A stretch of DNA of 35,653 bases. It comes from Lachnospiraceae bacterium UBA2734. Lineage in GTDB: Bacteria; Bacillota; Clostridia; Lachnospirales; Lachnospiraceae. The translations under genes and the position numbers were made by a program. The stretch covers positions 1 through 35,653 of the forward strand of contig DEKA01000041.1 in NCBI GenBank assembly GCA_002353635.1, given 5' to 3'. The notes under the pieces were generated by a model, which worked only from the letters and a program-made list of their open reading frames with translations, was not told the origin of the DNA and made no database searches. The stretch's first letter is position 1; each line of letters starts with the position of its first letter. Below, one piece after another: positions 22,167-30,597 of the stretch.

Positions 22167-23303
22167 ATGCCAACAAATCATAACAGTATTAACGAGAAGC
22201 GCCTGACCGCCCTCTTCTGCCAGCTGGTATCCATTGATTCTGAATCTTTTCATGAAAAAGAGATGGCTGAAGCTGTAACAGCTGCCTTGAAGGAGTTGGG
22301 GATCACTGCCGTCATGGACGACAGTGCAGCAGAGACAGGCAGCAATGCCGGGAACCTCTTCGCGAAGATTCCGGGCACAGGCAGCCAGAAAGATAAAGAA
22401 CCGCTTCTTTTTATGGCGCACATGGACACCGTCGCTCCGGGCAAAGGAAAGAAAGCCATCATCCATGAAGACGGAACGATCACAAGCGACGGAACAACAG
22501 TCCTGGGCGCAGATGATCTTACGGCAGTTTCTTCTATATTAGAAGCACTTACCTCCATCCAGGAGAATGGTCTGCCCCACCGCCCGCTTGAGCTGCTGTT
22601 CACAACAGCCGAGGAGGCCTATACAAAGGGAGCAACTGCCTTTGATTTCTCGAAAAGCCAGGCGAAGGAAGCATTTGCTTTTGACTGCTCCGACAAAATG
22701 GGCTCCTACTCGCAGACTGAGCCCACGCTCCTCTCCTTCACCATCGAGGTGCACGGCCGCGCTGCGCATGCGGGCTTTGAACCGGAAAAGGGCATCAATG
22801 CACTGCTTGCTGCAGCGCGCGCTGCGGCGCAGCTCCCTCTTGGCAGGGCCGATGACCATACAACGCTGAATATCGGGCGGGTGGAAGCCGGCACCGCAAC
22901 GAACATCGTGCCGGAACGAGCTGTCCTTTCCGGCGAGATCAGAAGCCTTGTCCATGAGGATGCATTGGCACTGTACCAGAGAGTGGTCGATATTTTCAAA
23001 AAAGAGGCGGAGAAGATTGGTGCATCGGTCCAGGAAAAGAAGATTGTGCATCTCACCGCGTACAGGATTGAAAAAAATGATCCGGCACTCCTGCGGTATC
23101 AGAAGGTTCTGCATGATCTTGGCGTATCCGGCAGCAGCAGAGTAAATTTCGGCGGAAGTGACATCAATGTCGTGCGGCGCCTCGGAAAAGATGGAATTTG
23201 CATTGCAAATCCCATGTACGGCGCGCATACTACACACGAGACAACAAATGTTAAGGAACTTGCGCTGATGGCAGAGATTGTCAGGGGGCTGATGCTCTCG
23301 TAA
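22167..23303 (+). CDS. M20-family metallopeptidase (tripeptidase/PepT-like)
   Basis: The 378-aa cytoplasmic enzyme has the di-zinc ligands in order: His85 and Asp87 in FMAHMDTVAPG, bridging Asp116 in VLGADDLTA, Glu149-Glu150 (catalytic base and ligand) in FTTAEEAYTKGA, an Asp in AFDCSD, and a C-terminal His in YGAHTTHETT. The lid domain (about 185-290) starts SFTIEVHGRAAHAGFEPEKG. These fit the PepT-like branch of M20 that trims short peptides. GGAGG lies 6 nt upstream of ATG 22167. It opens the run of peptide-related genes ahead of the ABC importer, so it probably cleaves imported oligopeptides. Other M20 activities (deacetylase, carboxypeptidase) cannot be excluded. Confidence 0.92.
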   Translation: MPTNHNSINEKRLTALFCQLVSIDSESFHEKEMAEAVTAALKELGITAVMDDSAAETGSNAGNLFAKIPGTGSQKDKEPLLFMAHMDTVAPGKGKKAIIHEDGTITSDGTTVLGADDLTAVSSILEALTSIQENGLPHRPLELLFTTAEEAYTKGATAFDFSKSQAKEAFAFDCSDKMGSYSQTEPTLLSFTIEVHGRAAHAGFEPEKGINALLAAARAAAQLPLGRADDHTTLNIGRVEAGTATNIVPERAVLSGEIRSLVHEDALALYQRVVDIFKKEAEKIGASVQEKKIVHLTAYRIEKNDPALLRYQKVLHDLGVSGSSRVNFGGSDINVVRRLGKDGICIANPMYGAHTTHETTNVKELALMAEIVRGLMLS

Positions 23304-23421
23304 AGAGGTCTCTGACGGATCAGCAGCAGGCAGGCCGGACTTGATAAGGTATGAACTCTTCTCTCTGAATCGCCTTATTCATGCAGAGAGAAGATATCGA
23401 CAAAGATACGAAACAGCAGCA

Positions 23422-24075
23422 ATGAAGTTACCTCTTTTATATCAGACGACAAATTACGACTGCGGACCCACGGCGGTGCTCAACGCCATCCGCTTTCTCT
23501 ATGACAGGGAGCAGATTCCCCCGGAATTCGTGCACAAGGCTTTCAGCTGTATGCTCGACCGCTCTAACGGAGAATGTGTCTTTGCGCGCGGCGGTACCAC
23601 GAATGCAGCACTGCGGTATTATGCGCAGTGGCTCAATATTTATGCACAGGATATTCACTACAATATCCGCACATATTATATTGAAGGGGACAAGGTCAAT
23701 ATGAAGGAGAACTCTCTGATCCGCAAGTGCCTGAATATGGGCGGAGCGGTCGTTGCGCGCTGCTGCGTGCAGGAGGACCACTTCATCACACTGACCGGCA
23801 TACAGATCGGCACGGAAGATGATCCCTACAATACAATGGAGTACGTCCGCATCTTTGATCCATGGTATATGGAGGAGCCGCTGTGGAATGATGACCGCAT
23901 CCAGCGGGTAAACGATAAGCCAAAGGAATACAACATGCTCGTTCCGGTGGAGGATCTCGAGGCCGGGCGCGAGACATGGTATGCACTGGAGAACTGCGAT
24001 GAGAAGTGCGCAGCGCTGTTCATCCGTACAGGCCCGGGGTACGTCATGCATCCCGAGAATGACATTACTTTGTAA
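23422..24075 (+). CDS. C39-like cysteine peptidase protein
   Basis: From ATG 23422 the product is 217 aa. It opens with the C39-type active site MKLPLLYQTTNYDCGPTA (Cys14), and later carries EDHFITLTGIQIG (candidate His) and VRIFDPWYMEEP (candidate Asp), the order of the papain-like triad. No signal peptide or ABC part is attached, so it is a stand-alone cytoplasmic C39-like protein, not a bacteriocin exporter. A TTG at 23341 would add 27 basic residues; neither start has a good ribosome site, and 23422 is chosen because homologous sequence starts there. It lies between a peptidase and a peptide importer. Peptide or modified-amino-acid cleavage is inferred. Confidence 0.78.
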   Translation: MKLPLLYQTTNYDCGPTAVLNAIRFLYDREQIPPEFVHKAFSCMLDRSNGECVFARGGTTNAALRYYAQWLNIYAQDIHYNIRTYYIEGDKVNMKENSLIRKCLNMGGAVVARCCVQEDHFITLTGIQIGTEDDPYNTMEYVRIFDPWYMEEPLWNDDRIQRVNDKPKEYNMLVPVEDLEAGRETWYALENCDEKCAALFIRTGPGYVMHPENDITL

Positions 24076-24094
24076 CAGCACCCCAGAGGTGCTG
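24076..24094 (+). other. Stem-loop before the substrate-binding protein gene
   Basis: CAGCACC/GGTGCTG with a 5-nt loop follows the C39-like stop codon directly and lacks a T run. A stem with the same GGTGCTGAACA right side lies after the substrate-binding gene (25845-25882). Both may protect or separate the intervening message. Confidence 0.6.
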
Positions 24095-24130
24095 AACAAT
24101 ATATGCAGCTAACAATGCAGGAGGAGTGAA

Positions 24131-25834
24131 ATGAAAAAGAATTTGTGGCGGAAATGGACGGCAGGCGTCATCAGCACGGCGCTCGCCATCGCACTGACGG
24201 CATGCGGGACAGCTTCCTCTTCGACGTCCGGCAGCTCAGCGTCTCCGGCGGGCGCCAGCGCAGCAGCCGGCGCGACAGAGAGCTCTGCATCAGCCGGCAC
24301 CGAGAGCGGTACGGCCGCATCAGGGGATTCTATTGTCAACATTGGCGTAACCAACCAGCTGGGCACGCTCAATCCGCTGAACATGGACTACTCGTTCATT
24401 AATCTCCACGCAGCGAGCATGATGTTCCTTCCGCTCGTCGATGTAGGTCCTGACGGCAATTTTGACTATCTGCTCGCAGACAGCGTGACAACAGATGACA
24501 ACTTGACCTTCACGATCAAAATCAAGGACAACGCTGTGTGGTCGGATGGAGAACCCGTTACCGCGGACGACGTTATTTTCACGGTTCTGCGCATGACGAG
24601 CCCGGAAGTGGCCAACCCGAATTTCGATTTCAGTATGTTCAAGGGAATCGAGAGCGGCACTTCTCCTGAGGGTGCAGAGAGCGTTGACGGCCTGAAGAAG
24701 GTCGACGACAAGACCGTGCAGTTCATCTCCAACACGCCGATGTCGCTCAACACCTTCCTCAACAACTGCTGCGTATGGATCTGCATTCTTCCTTCCCACG
24801 TGCTGAAGGATGTGGCCGCCAAGGACCTTGCAACCTATGACTGGTTCAACCACCCCGATGTTGTGGACGGCCCTTACATTCTTGACGACTACGACAGCGC
24901 ACATTACATCAGCTATCATGCGAACGACAAGTATTTTCTCGGAGCTCCCAAGATCCAGAAGCTGAATTTCAAGATCATCGATCCCTCTGAGATTCTTCCG
25001 GATCTGCAGTCCGGCGACATCGACTTCGTTCAGCCTGCAACCGCAACAATTCCTACGACGGATCTGAAGGCTGTACAGGCACTGGACGGCTATACGAGCT
25101 CCTGGACGGATCCCATCACAGACGAGATGACGTTCTTCAACACGAAGAAGGTCACGGATGCGAGGGTCCGCAAGGCGTTTGTCATGGCCATCGACCGCGA
25201 CACGCTGGTGAACTCTCTGCTCTCCGGCAAGGGCGAGGTTACGGACGGCTTCGTCATGAAGTCCTCTCCTTTGTATGACGATTCGAAGGAGACGATCGCC
25301 TACGATCCGGACGGCGCGAAGAAGCTCCTGCAGGAAGCGGGCTGGGATTCCTCCACAACGCTTCAGTATTATGTAGCTTCCTCGGATGATTCGCTGACAA
25401 AGGCCGCGCAGGTGATGCAGCAGGAACTCGCGCAGGTCGGCATCAACATCAAGATCAACACCGTCGACTTTGATACACTCATGAGTGTGGCAGGCACGGA
25501 TGATGTCGATGTTTTCACTGTGCAGTACACGATCACACCGAATGATTTCTATGCCGATGAGAAGGGTCTCGTCGATACAGAGGGAACTTCCTGGACCGGC
25601 GGCTGGACGGACAAGGACGTAGATACTGCCCTTGCGAACACGCAGACAGCAAAGGATGACGACGAGCTGAAGAAGTACTACAAGCAGATCGACGACAAGA
25701 TGATCTCCGACGTGCCGATGTTCTCCCTGTACTTCTTGAGCAATCTCGGCGTTGTCTCGAACCGCCTGAAGAACGCACAGCCTACGCTCTACGGCTCTTA
25801 TGACAATATTCAGGACTGGGAAATCAGCCAGTAA
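24131..25834 (+). CDS. ABC transporter substrate-binding lipoprotein, family 5 (oligopeptide/dipeptide)
   Basis: The 567-aa surface lipoprotein has signal and lipobox ALTACGT (Cys25), an Ala/Ser/Gly/Thr-rich spacer to about residue 68, then the SBP_bac_5 domain: NIGVTNQLGTLNPLNMDYS, KIKDNAVWSDGEPVTADDVIF (signature of the family), FNTKKVTDARVRKAFVMAID, and the C-terminal lobe with DVFTVQYTITPNDFYADEKG. It binds peptides or similar ligands outside the cell and hands them to the downstream permease. AGGAGG lies 6 nt before the ATG. Stem-loops flank the gene and a terminator follows, so it should be expressed above the rest of the operon. The ligand is not readable. Confidence 0.93.
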   Translation: MKKNLWRKWTAGVISTALAIALTACGTASSSTSGSSASPAGASAAAGATESSASAGTESGTAASGDSIVNIGVTNQLGTLNPLNMDYSFINLHAASMMFLPLVDVGPDGNFDYLLADSVTTDDNLTFTIKIKDNAVWSDGEPVTADDVIFTVLRMTSPEVANPNFDFSMFKGIESGTSPEGAESVDGLKKVDDKTVQFISNTPMSLNTFLNNCCVWICILPSHVLKDVAAKDLATYDWFNHPDVVDGPYILDDYDSAHYISYHANDKYFLGAPKIQKLNFKIIDPSEILPDLQSGDIDFVQPATATIPTTDLKAVQALDGYTSSWTDPITDEMTFFNTKKVTDARVRKAFVMAIDRDTLVNSLLSGKGEVTDGFVMKSSPLYDDSKETIAYDPDGAKKLLQEAGWDSSTTLQYYVASSDDSLTKAAQVMQQELAQVGINIKINTVDFDTLMSVAGTDDVDVFTVQYTITPNDFYADEKGLVDTEGTSWTGGWTDKDVDTALANTQTAKDDDELKKYYKQIDDKMISDVPMFSLYFLSNLGVVSNRLKNAQPTLYGSYDNIQDWEISQ

Positions 25835-25844
25835 AGTGATATAA

Positions 25845-25882
25845 CTGTTTAGCACCCGTATTCAGAGATGGGTGCTGAACAG
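25845..25882 (+). other. Stem-loop after the substrate-binding protein gene
   Basis: CTGTT-t-AGCACCC/GGGTGCT-g-AACAG with a 12-nt loop. No T run follows. Its arms echo the stem-loop at 24076-24094; a 3' stabiliser for the lipoprotein message is the simplest reading. Confidence 0.65.
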
Positions 25883-25906
25883 GATACCAACAGAAAATCC
25901 AAAGGA

Positions 25907-25933
25907 GGGGTACGCACTCGCGTGCCCCTTTTT
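25907..25933 (+). terminator. Attenuating terminator inside the peptide transporter operon
   Basis: GGGGTACGC/GCGTGCCCC (25907-25915/25920-25928, one T-G wobble) with an ACTC loop is followed by TTTTTC. It sits between the substrate-binding gene and the first ATPase gene, where partial termination would lower the ATPase/permease dose. Confidence 0.85.
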
Positions 25934-25955
25934 CTTCAGAAAGGAAAGTTTGGAA

Positions 25956-27056
25956 ATGACGCCTCTCTTGCAGGTGAACAATCTAAGGGTCAGATTCCAC
26001 AGCGATTTCGGCGACCGCATTGTGACAGACGACATCTCTTTCCATGTTGATGAGGGCGAGACGCTCGGCATCGTCGGCGAATCCGGCTGCGGCAAAAGTG
26101 TCACAAACCTCGCCATCATGGGCCTTCTCTCCCGCAACGGCACCGTCGAGGCAGGTTCTGCCGTGATGGACGGGAAAGATCTGCTGAAGCTCTCTGACAA
26201 AGAGCTCGATAAAGTGCGCGGAAAAGACATCGCCATGGTCTTCCAGGACGCACTGGCGAGCCTCGATCCCGTCTTTCCGGTCGGAAAACAGATCGAGGAA
26301 CAGGTCCGCAAGCACCTTGGGAAAACACACCAAGAGGCGCAGCAGATGATCCTCGAAGATCTCCGCCAGGTCGGCATTCCGGATCCGCAGCAGACGATGA
26401 AGAAGTACCCTTCCGAGCTCTCCGGCGGTATGCGCCAGCGCATCATGATCGCCATGGCTCTCTCCTGCGGCCCGAAGCTCCTCATTGCGGATGAGCCGAC
26501 CACCGCGCTCGACGTCACGATCCAGGCGCAGATCATGCAGCTGATCCGGGGTCTGGCCGCAAAGCGGCACATGTCCGTCATTCTGATCACCCACGATATC
26601 GGTGTCGTCGCACAGAACGCCGACCGCGTCATGGTGATGTACGCCGGCCAATTCGTGGAGGAGGCGCCGGTTCGGGAACTTTTCCGAAACCCTTTGCACC
26701 CTTACACAAGAGCGCTCCTCGCCGCCACTCCCTCTCTGGAAGATGAGTCCGGCCGCGAACTCGTGCCGATTCCAGGCACTGTTCCGGAGAACTACACGTT
26801 CCTCACGGGATGTCGTTTTGCCGGCAGATGCGCCCTGAAAATTGATGCGTGCGATGCGCACCAGGAGTGGCGTGAGGTTCTGCCCGGCCACTACGTGCGG
26901 TGCTGCCGTGTGGAAGCAGGTTTGCCCAAAGGAGCGGACGAAGTAAAAGAAGAAGCCGGTGCAGGCACTGTGTGTCCGGGTAATACTGCAGATGTCGAAG
27001 GTCCTGCTGCCGCGCCTGCATTATCTGAAGAGAAGAAGGAGGCAGCACATGTCTGA
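25956..27056 (+). CDS. Oligopeptide ABC transporter ATP-binding protein, OppD/DppD-like
   Basis: From ATG 25956 the protein is 366 aa; AAAGGA lies 10 nt upstream. Motifs: Walker A GIVGESGCGKSV, Q-loop VFQDALASLDPVFPVG, signature ELSGGMRQRIMIAMAL, Walker B LLIADEPTTALD, H-loop ITHDIGVV, then the oligopeptide-type C-terminal Cys region TGCRFAGRCALKIDACD. A further 45-residue tail rich in Ala, Glu and Gly is not usual. The frame also extends left to 25872 through the terminator, which is not coding. The stop overlaps the next gene by 8 bp. It powers import together with the OppF-like protein at the inner membrane face. Confidence 0.93.
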   Translation: MTPLLQVNNLRVRFHSDFGDRIVTDDISFHVDEGETLGIVGESGCGKSVTNLAIMGLLSRNGTVEAGSAVMDGKDLLKLSDKELDKVRGKDIAMVFQDALASLDPVFPVGKQIEEQVRKHLGKTHQEAQQMILEDLRQVGIPDPQQTMKKYPSELSGGMRQRIMIAMALSCGPKLLIADEPTTALDVTIQAQIMQLIRGLAAKRHMSVILITHDIGVVAQNADRVMVMYAGQFVEEAPVRELFRNPLHPYTRALLAATPSLEDESGRELVPIPGTVPENYTFLTGCRFAGRCALKIDACDAHQEWREVLPGHYVRCCRVEAGLPKGADEVKEEAGAGTVCPGNTADVEGPAAAPALSEEKKEAAHV

Positions 27057-28233
27057 AAATAAATTTACCCAGGCTGCAGCATCGTCCTCCGCTTCCGACG
27101 TGATTCTGGAAGCAAAGAATCTGAAGAAGTATTTTCCCATCCGCCAGAGTGCGCTCCTTGCAAAGAACCGCAAGGTCCTGCACGCGGTGGACGGTGTTAG
27201 TTTCCAGCTGCATCGGGGAAAGACACTTGGTCTTGTCGGTGAGTCCGGCTGCGGCAAGTCCACAACGGGACGGCTCCTTGTCGGCATTGAGAAACCCACG
27301 GAAGGTGAAGTGCTCTATCAGGGAAAAGACCTCCTGCAGATCAAGGGTGAGGAATTCCGGAAGGCGCGTCTCAACCTCCAGATGATTTTCCAGGATCCGT
27401 ATGCGTCGCTCAACCCCAGGAAACGTGTCATTGACATTCTCTCCGCACCTATGCTCTATCACGGCCTGGAGACAAAAGATACAGTGAATCGCCGTGTGGA
27501 TGAATTGCTCGATCTTGTGGGTCTTCCGCACAGCGCGAAGGTGCGCTATCCGCACGAATTCTCCGGCGGACAGAGGCAGAGAATCACAATTGCAAGGGCG
27601 CTGGCTCTGAAGCCCGAAGTGATCGTCTGTGATGAGCCGGTCTCGGCCCTCGACGCCTCCATTCAGGCGCAGATCCTGAATCTCCTGCGCTCCCTGCAGA
27701 AGGACCTGGGCGTAGCCTATCTCTTTATCGCCCACGGCCTCGGCGCCGTGCACTACATCAGCGATGAGATCGCCGTCATGTATCTTGGAAAAATAGTGGA
27801 GACGGGGGAAGCGTCCGATGTTTTCCATCATCCCGCGCACCCTTACGCACAGCTCCTGATCCGCGCGGTTCCCTCCACCAACCCGGACCTGCGGGATGCT
27901 TTCCATGTGCCGGATGGTGAGGTCCCCTCCGCAATTGATCTGCCGAGGGGCTGCCGCTTCGCGGCGCGCTGTCCGTATGCCACGGACCGCTGCAGGCAGG
28001 AGGAGCCGACGCTGCAGCCGCTGGAAGGAAGACCCGGGCACATGTGCGCATGCTTCTATCCCATTACAGAGAATACTGCGGACAATAATCCGGCCTCAGA
28101 TGCCTCGAAAGACAGTATTCCACTAAATTCCGGTAATGAGGGCCTGTTGTCCGCAATGAATTCGCAGAAGACAGTTCATCCCATTAAGACCACATGTGCA
28201 GAAACGGATGTTGCAGGAAAGGAGGGCCGCTGA
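27049..28233 (+). CDS. Oligopeptide ABC transporter ATP-binding protein, OppF/DppF-like
   Basis: From ATG 27049 (AGGAGG 6 nt upstream) the product is 394 aa. Motifs: GLVGESGCGKSTTGRLL (Walker A), MIFQDPYASLNPRKRV (Q-loop), EFSGGQRQRITIARAL (signature), VIVCDEPVSALDASIQAQ (Walker B), FIAHGLGAV, and the C-terminal Cys motif RGCRFAARCPYATDRC. The H-loop is HG rather than the usual HD, with Gly at the second position. A roughly 55-residue Ser/Asn/Asp-rich tail after the family end carries no motif. Coupled to the neighbours by overlap (8 bp) and a 1-bp gap. Confidence 0.93.
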   Translation: MSENKFTQAAASSSASDVILEAKNLKKYFPIRQSALLAKNRKVLHAVDGVSFQLHRGKTLGLVGESGCGKSTTGRLLVGIEKPTEGEVLYQGKDLLQIKGEEFRKARLNLQMIFQDPYASLNPRKRVIDILSAPMLYHGLETKDTVNRRVDELLDLVGLPHSAKVRYPHEFSGGQRQRITIARALALKPEVIVCDEPVSALDASIQAQILNLLRSLQKDLGVAYLFIAHGLGAVHYISDEIAVMYLGKIVETGEASDVFHHPAHPYAQLLIRAVPSTNPDLRDAFHVPDGEVPSAIDLPRGCRFAARCPYATDRCRQEEPTLQPLEGRPGHMCACFYPITENTADNNPASDASKDSIPLNSGNEGLLSAMNSQKTVHPIKTTCAETDVAGKEGR

Positions 28234-28234
28234 C

Positions 28235-29182
28235 ATGGCAAAATATATCGTAAAGCGCCTTCTCATCGCGCTGATTGTGCTCTTCGGCATCACTGTCATC
28301 GACTTCGGCATCATGAGCCTCGCCGGAAACCCTATGGAGATCATCGGCGCAGGCCCCAAGGTTAATCAGGCTGCCCTCGCGCAGAAGAGCGCGAACCTTG
28401 GTCTCAACGATCCTGTTCCGGTGCAGTACGTTCGCTGGCTCATCCAGACACTGCACGGGAATCTCGGTACGTCCTACAAGAGCTATCAGCCGGTGTCCTC
28501 GATGATCCTCAGCCACCTCGGCCCCACGCTCATCCTCATGACGTCGGCACTGGTGCTGGCTGCGATTATTGCGGTGTCGGCAGGTATTTTCAGTGCGCTG
28601 CATCAGCACTCCAAAGCCGATTATCTGATTGTCACACTGGCGTTCCTTGGGCAGAGCATTCCGCAGTTTTTCCTGGGCCTCGTACTGATCTTCATTTTTG
28701 CGGTGAAGCTCAAAATACTGCCCTCGTCGGGCATGCGACTTCTTGGGAGTGACGGGAGCGGCGTGCAGTTCCGGTATCTGATTCTGCCCTGCATTGTGCT
28801 GGCCGTTGAGATGGCCGGGCGCGACATCCGCTACATCCGCTCCAGCATGCTGGAGATTCTGAACAAGGATTATCTGCGGACGGCAAAGTCCAAGGGGATC
28901 GGTCGGCGCCTCGTCATCTACAGACATGCGCTGCGAAATGCCCTGATTCCGATCATCACCGCCATCGGCATGGAGATTCCTGCGCTCTTTGGCGGATCCA
29001 TCGTCGTGGAGCAGGTCTTCTCCTGGCCGGGGCTTGGCCTTATGACCATGAATGCCGTGCTGCAGCGCGACTATCCCGTGATCATGGGCGTCTGCCTTAT
29101 GACGGCGGTCGTCGTTCTTCTGACCAATCTCGTGACAGACATTTTGTATGCGCTGGCGGATCCGACCGTACGGCTGGAGTAA
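28235..29182 (+). CDS. Oligopeptide ABC transporter permease, OppB/DppB-like
   Basis: From ATG 28235 (AAAGGAGG 9 nt upstream, 1 nt after the previous stop) the 315-aa membrane protein has the standard six-helix order. It starts MAKYIVKRLLIALIVLFGIT, carries the periplasmic-side block LGLNDPVPVQYVRWL and GNLGTSYKSYQPV, and the ATPase-coupling EAA loop LRTAKSKGIGRRLVIYRHAL with NALIPIITAIG. It forms the pore with the OppC-like subunit. The stop is followed by 145 bp containing a small CCGCAC/GTGCGG hairpin (29298-29312) and no terminator. Confidence 0.93.
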   Translation: MAKYIVKRLLIALIVLFGITVIDFGIMSLAGNPMEIIGAGPKVNQAALAQKSANLGLNDPVPVQYVRWLIQTLHGNLGTSYKSYQPVSSMILSHLGPTLILMTSALVLAAIIAVSAGIFSALHQHSKADYLIVTLAFLGQSIPQFFLGLVLIFIFAVKLKILPSSGMRLLGSDGSGVQFRYLILPCIVLAVEMAGRDIRYIRSSMLEILNKDYLRTAKSKGIGRRLVIYRHALRNALIPIITAIGMEIPALFGGSIVVEQVFSWPGLGLMTMNAVLQRDYPVIMGVCLMTAVVVLLTNLVTDILYALADPTVRLE

Positions 29183-29327
29183 GACCCGACACTGCCCATC
29201 CATGCATGAACTGCCAATAATAGCAGCTGCGACCGCATCGCGGCACGGCTGCCTCTTCCCATCAGCAAAAATTTCCCACGGATTTTGCTGAAAAGTGCCG
29301 CACAAAGTGCGGTACAGAGAGGATAGC

Positions 29328-30218
29328 ATGACAACAATAACGAAAAAGAAATCTGTCGAAAAGGAGATGGACGAGGAGTCCTATCTCCACACCGTCTGGA
29401 GGCGGTTCTGCTACCACAAGCCGGGACTTATCAGTCTCTGGATCGTGCTCGCCCTGGTGATCATCGCCGTCTTTGCGCCGCTCATCGCGCCTTACGATCC
29501 CAATGCCATTAATCCCGAGTTCGCGGCATCGCCCTCCCTCCAGCATCTTTTAGGTACAGACACCATCGGCAGAGATATGTTCTCACGCCTTCTGTATGGC
29601 CTGCGGGTATCGCTCTTTGTCGGTGCGCTCGCGACGCTCCTCTCCACAGCGCTGGGGACGGTGCTGGGGCTGATCGCAGGATATTTTGGCGGGATTGCAG
29701 ATATGATCATCATGCGAATCACAGATATGGTGATGTCTTTCCCATACATTCTGCTGATTCTGGTGGCGAGCGTCATCTTTTCTCCCGGAATGTGGAACAT
29801 CATTCTGATTCTCGGGTTCGTCGACTGGCCGGGCGTTGCAAGACTCGTCCGCGGCTCTGTCATGGAGATCCGTGACGCCGACTATGTGCAGGCGGCCAGA
29901 ATCGAGGGAATGCCGGGCCATTACATCCTCTTCTCTGAGATTCTGCCGAATACGATGGCGCCGATCCTCGTCTTCGCGACGAGCGTCATGGCCATCTCCA
30001 TTCTCGATGAGGCGGCGCTCTCCTTCCTCGGCATGGGCGTGCAGCCCCCGCAGGCGAGCCTTGGTAACCTCTTAAACGGTGCGGAGTCGATCTCCGTCCT
30101 CACCGGCATGCCCTGGCTGTGGGTGAGCCCCGGCGTCCTCATCATCATTCTTGTCATCTGCACGAACTTCATCGGCGATGCTCTCCGCGATGCGGTGGAT
30201 CCGTCGACGACGAGATGA
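29328..30218 (+). CDS. Oligopeptide ABC transporter permease, OppC/DppC-like
   Basis: From ATG 29328 (GAGAGG 6 nt upstream) the product is 296 aa. It has an N-terminal cytoplasmic arm of about 45 residues, a first helix ISLWIVLALVIIAVFAPLIAPYDP, the OppC hallmark LLGTDTIGRDMFSRLLYG, and the EAA loop YVQAARIEGMPGHYILFSEIL. The final part SFLGMGVQPPQASLGNLL and FIGDALRDAVDP is characteristic. The gene closes the operon; a terminator follows 54 bp later. The frame runs on left to 29295, without a ribosome site. Confidence 0.93.
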   Translation: MTTITKKKSVEKEMDEESYLHTVWRRFCYHKPGLISLWIVLALVIIAVFAPLIAPYDPNAINPEFAASPSLQHLLGTDTIGRDMFSRLLYGLRVSLFVGALATLLSTALGTVLGLIAGYFGGIADMIIMRITDMVMSFPYILLILVASVIFSPGMWNIILILGFVDWPGVARLVRGSVMEIRDADYVQAARIEGMPGHYILFSEILPNTMAPILVFATSVMAISILDEAALSFLGMGVQPPQASLGNLLNGAESISVLTGMPWLWVSPGVLIIILVICTNFIGDALRDAVDPSTTR

Positions 30219-30271
30219 AGCACGACAGCACCTGACCATTTCATCCGTCAAAGCACCCCTCAGAAAAAGAA

Positions 30272-30310
30272 CACCGCGCGGCTCCATAAGGGGCCGCGCG
30301 GTGAATTTTT
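30272..30310 (+). terminator. Terminator of the peptide operon
   Basis: CACCGCGCGGC..CC/GG..GCCGCGCGGTG (30272-30303) makes a long GC stem with a 4-nt loop, followed by AATTTTTATGTTTT. It is the first strong plus-strand terminator after the OppC-like gene. Confidence 0.92.
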
Positions 30311-30343
30311 ATGTTTTGACGGGAATACAGAATGTACGGCTGC

Positions 30344-30439
30344 TTATGGCTGCTGCTCATTCTTCTTCTTATTGTACTCGACCTTCTTCTCCTCGAAGTA
30401 GTTCTTTCCGTACGCGTCGATCGAGACGATGAGCGGCGT
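30344..30439 (-). pseudogene. Possible fumarase-beta/FumB C-terminal fragment
   Basis: On the minus strand a frame ending at TAA 30346-30344 reads TPLIVSIDAYGKNYFEEKKV followed by EYNKKKNEQQP. The PLIVSIDxxG pattern with a lysine-rich tail resembles the C-terminal end of the class I fumarase/tartrate dehydratase beta subunit. About 31 codons remain; nothing upstream continues it. The identification is tentative because the fragment is short. It ends at a junction with the PIN remnant read on the other strand. Confidence 0.45.
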
Positions 30440-30542
30440 GGACTGTATAGTAACCCGTAATATTAATGATTATTCCAAATCACCTGTTCCTGTTTATACG
30501 CCGGATGAATTCGTTAAAAAACACTCAAAGAGCGGCCTGTAA
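30429..30542 (+). pseudogene. PIN-domain protein, C-terminal fragment
   Basis: A frame from ATG 30429 to TAA 30540-30542 gives 37 aa: SGVDCIVTRNINDYSKSPVP, then VYTPDEFVKKHSKSGL. The G(V/A)DxIVTRN..DY..SPVP..TPxEF order is the C-terminal signature of PIN nuclease domains (VapC-like toxins). The upstream 100 or so residues, including the first catalytic acids, are missing. There is no ribosome site. It is a stub of a toxin or PIN nuclease left after deletion. The antisense frame holds the fumarase-like tail at the same junction. Confidence 0.6.
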
Positions 30543-30553
30543 GGACAGAGAAA

Positions 30554-30590
30554 AACACCTGCAATGAACTAAGTCAGTGCAGGTGTTTTG
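30554..30590. terminator. Bidirectional terminator
   Basis: AACACCTGCA/TGCAGGTGTT (30554-30563/30577-30586) with a 13-nt loop and T runs on both sides. It serves the lost PIN gene on the plus strand and the GNAT gene on the minus strand. No other content was seen at 30311-30343 or 30543-30597. Confidence 0.88.
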
Positions 30591-30597
30591 GTTTTCA

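Noticed and set aside
23341..23421. TTG start adding 27 residues to the C39-like protein
   Set aside because: The added part is basic and unlike the family, which begins MKLPLLYQ; it was not excluded with certainty.
24320..25855. Very long minus-strand frame (511 codons) opposite the substrate-binding gene
   Set aside because: It is an antisense shadow of a GC-rich gene with the full SBP_bac_5 pattern on the plus strand; Arg/Val/His-rich composition and no motif. The same holds for the antisense frames at 25983-26891, 26803-28041 and 28184-29329.
25872..25955. N-terminal extension of the OppD-like protein
   Set aside because: It crosses the terminator at 25907-25933 and has no family match; the ribosome site supports 25956.
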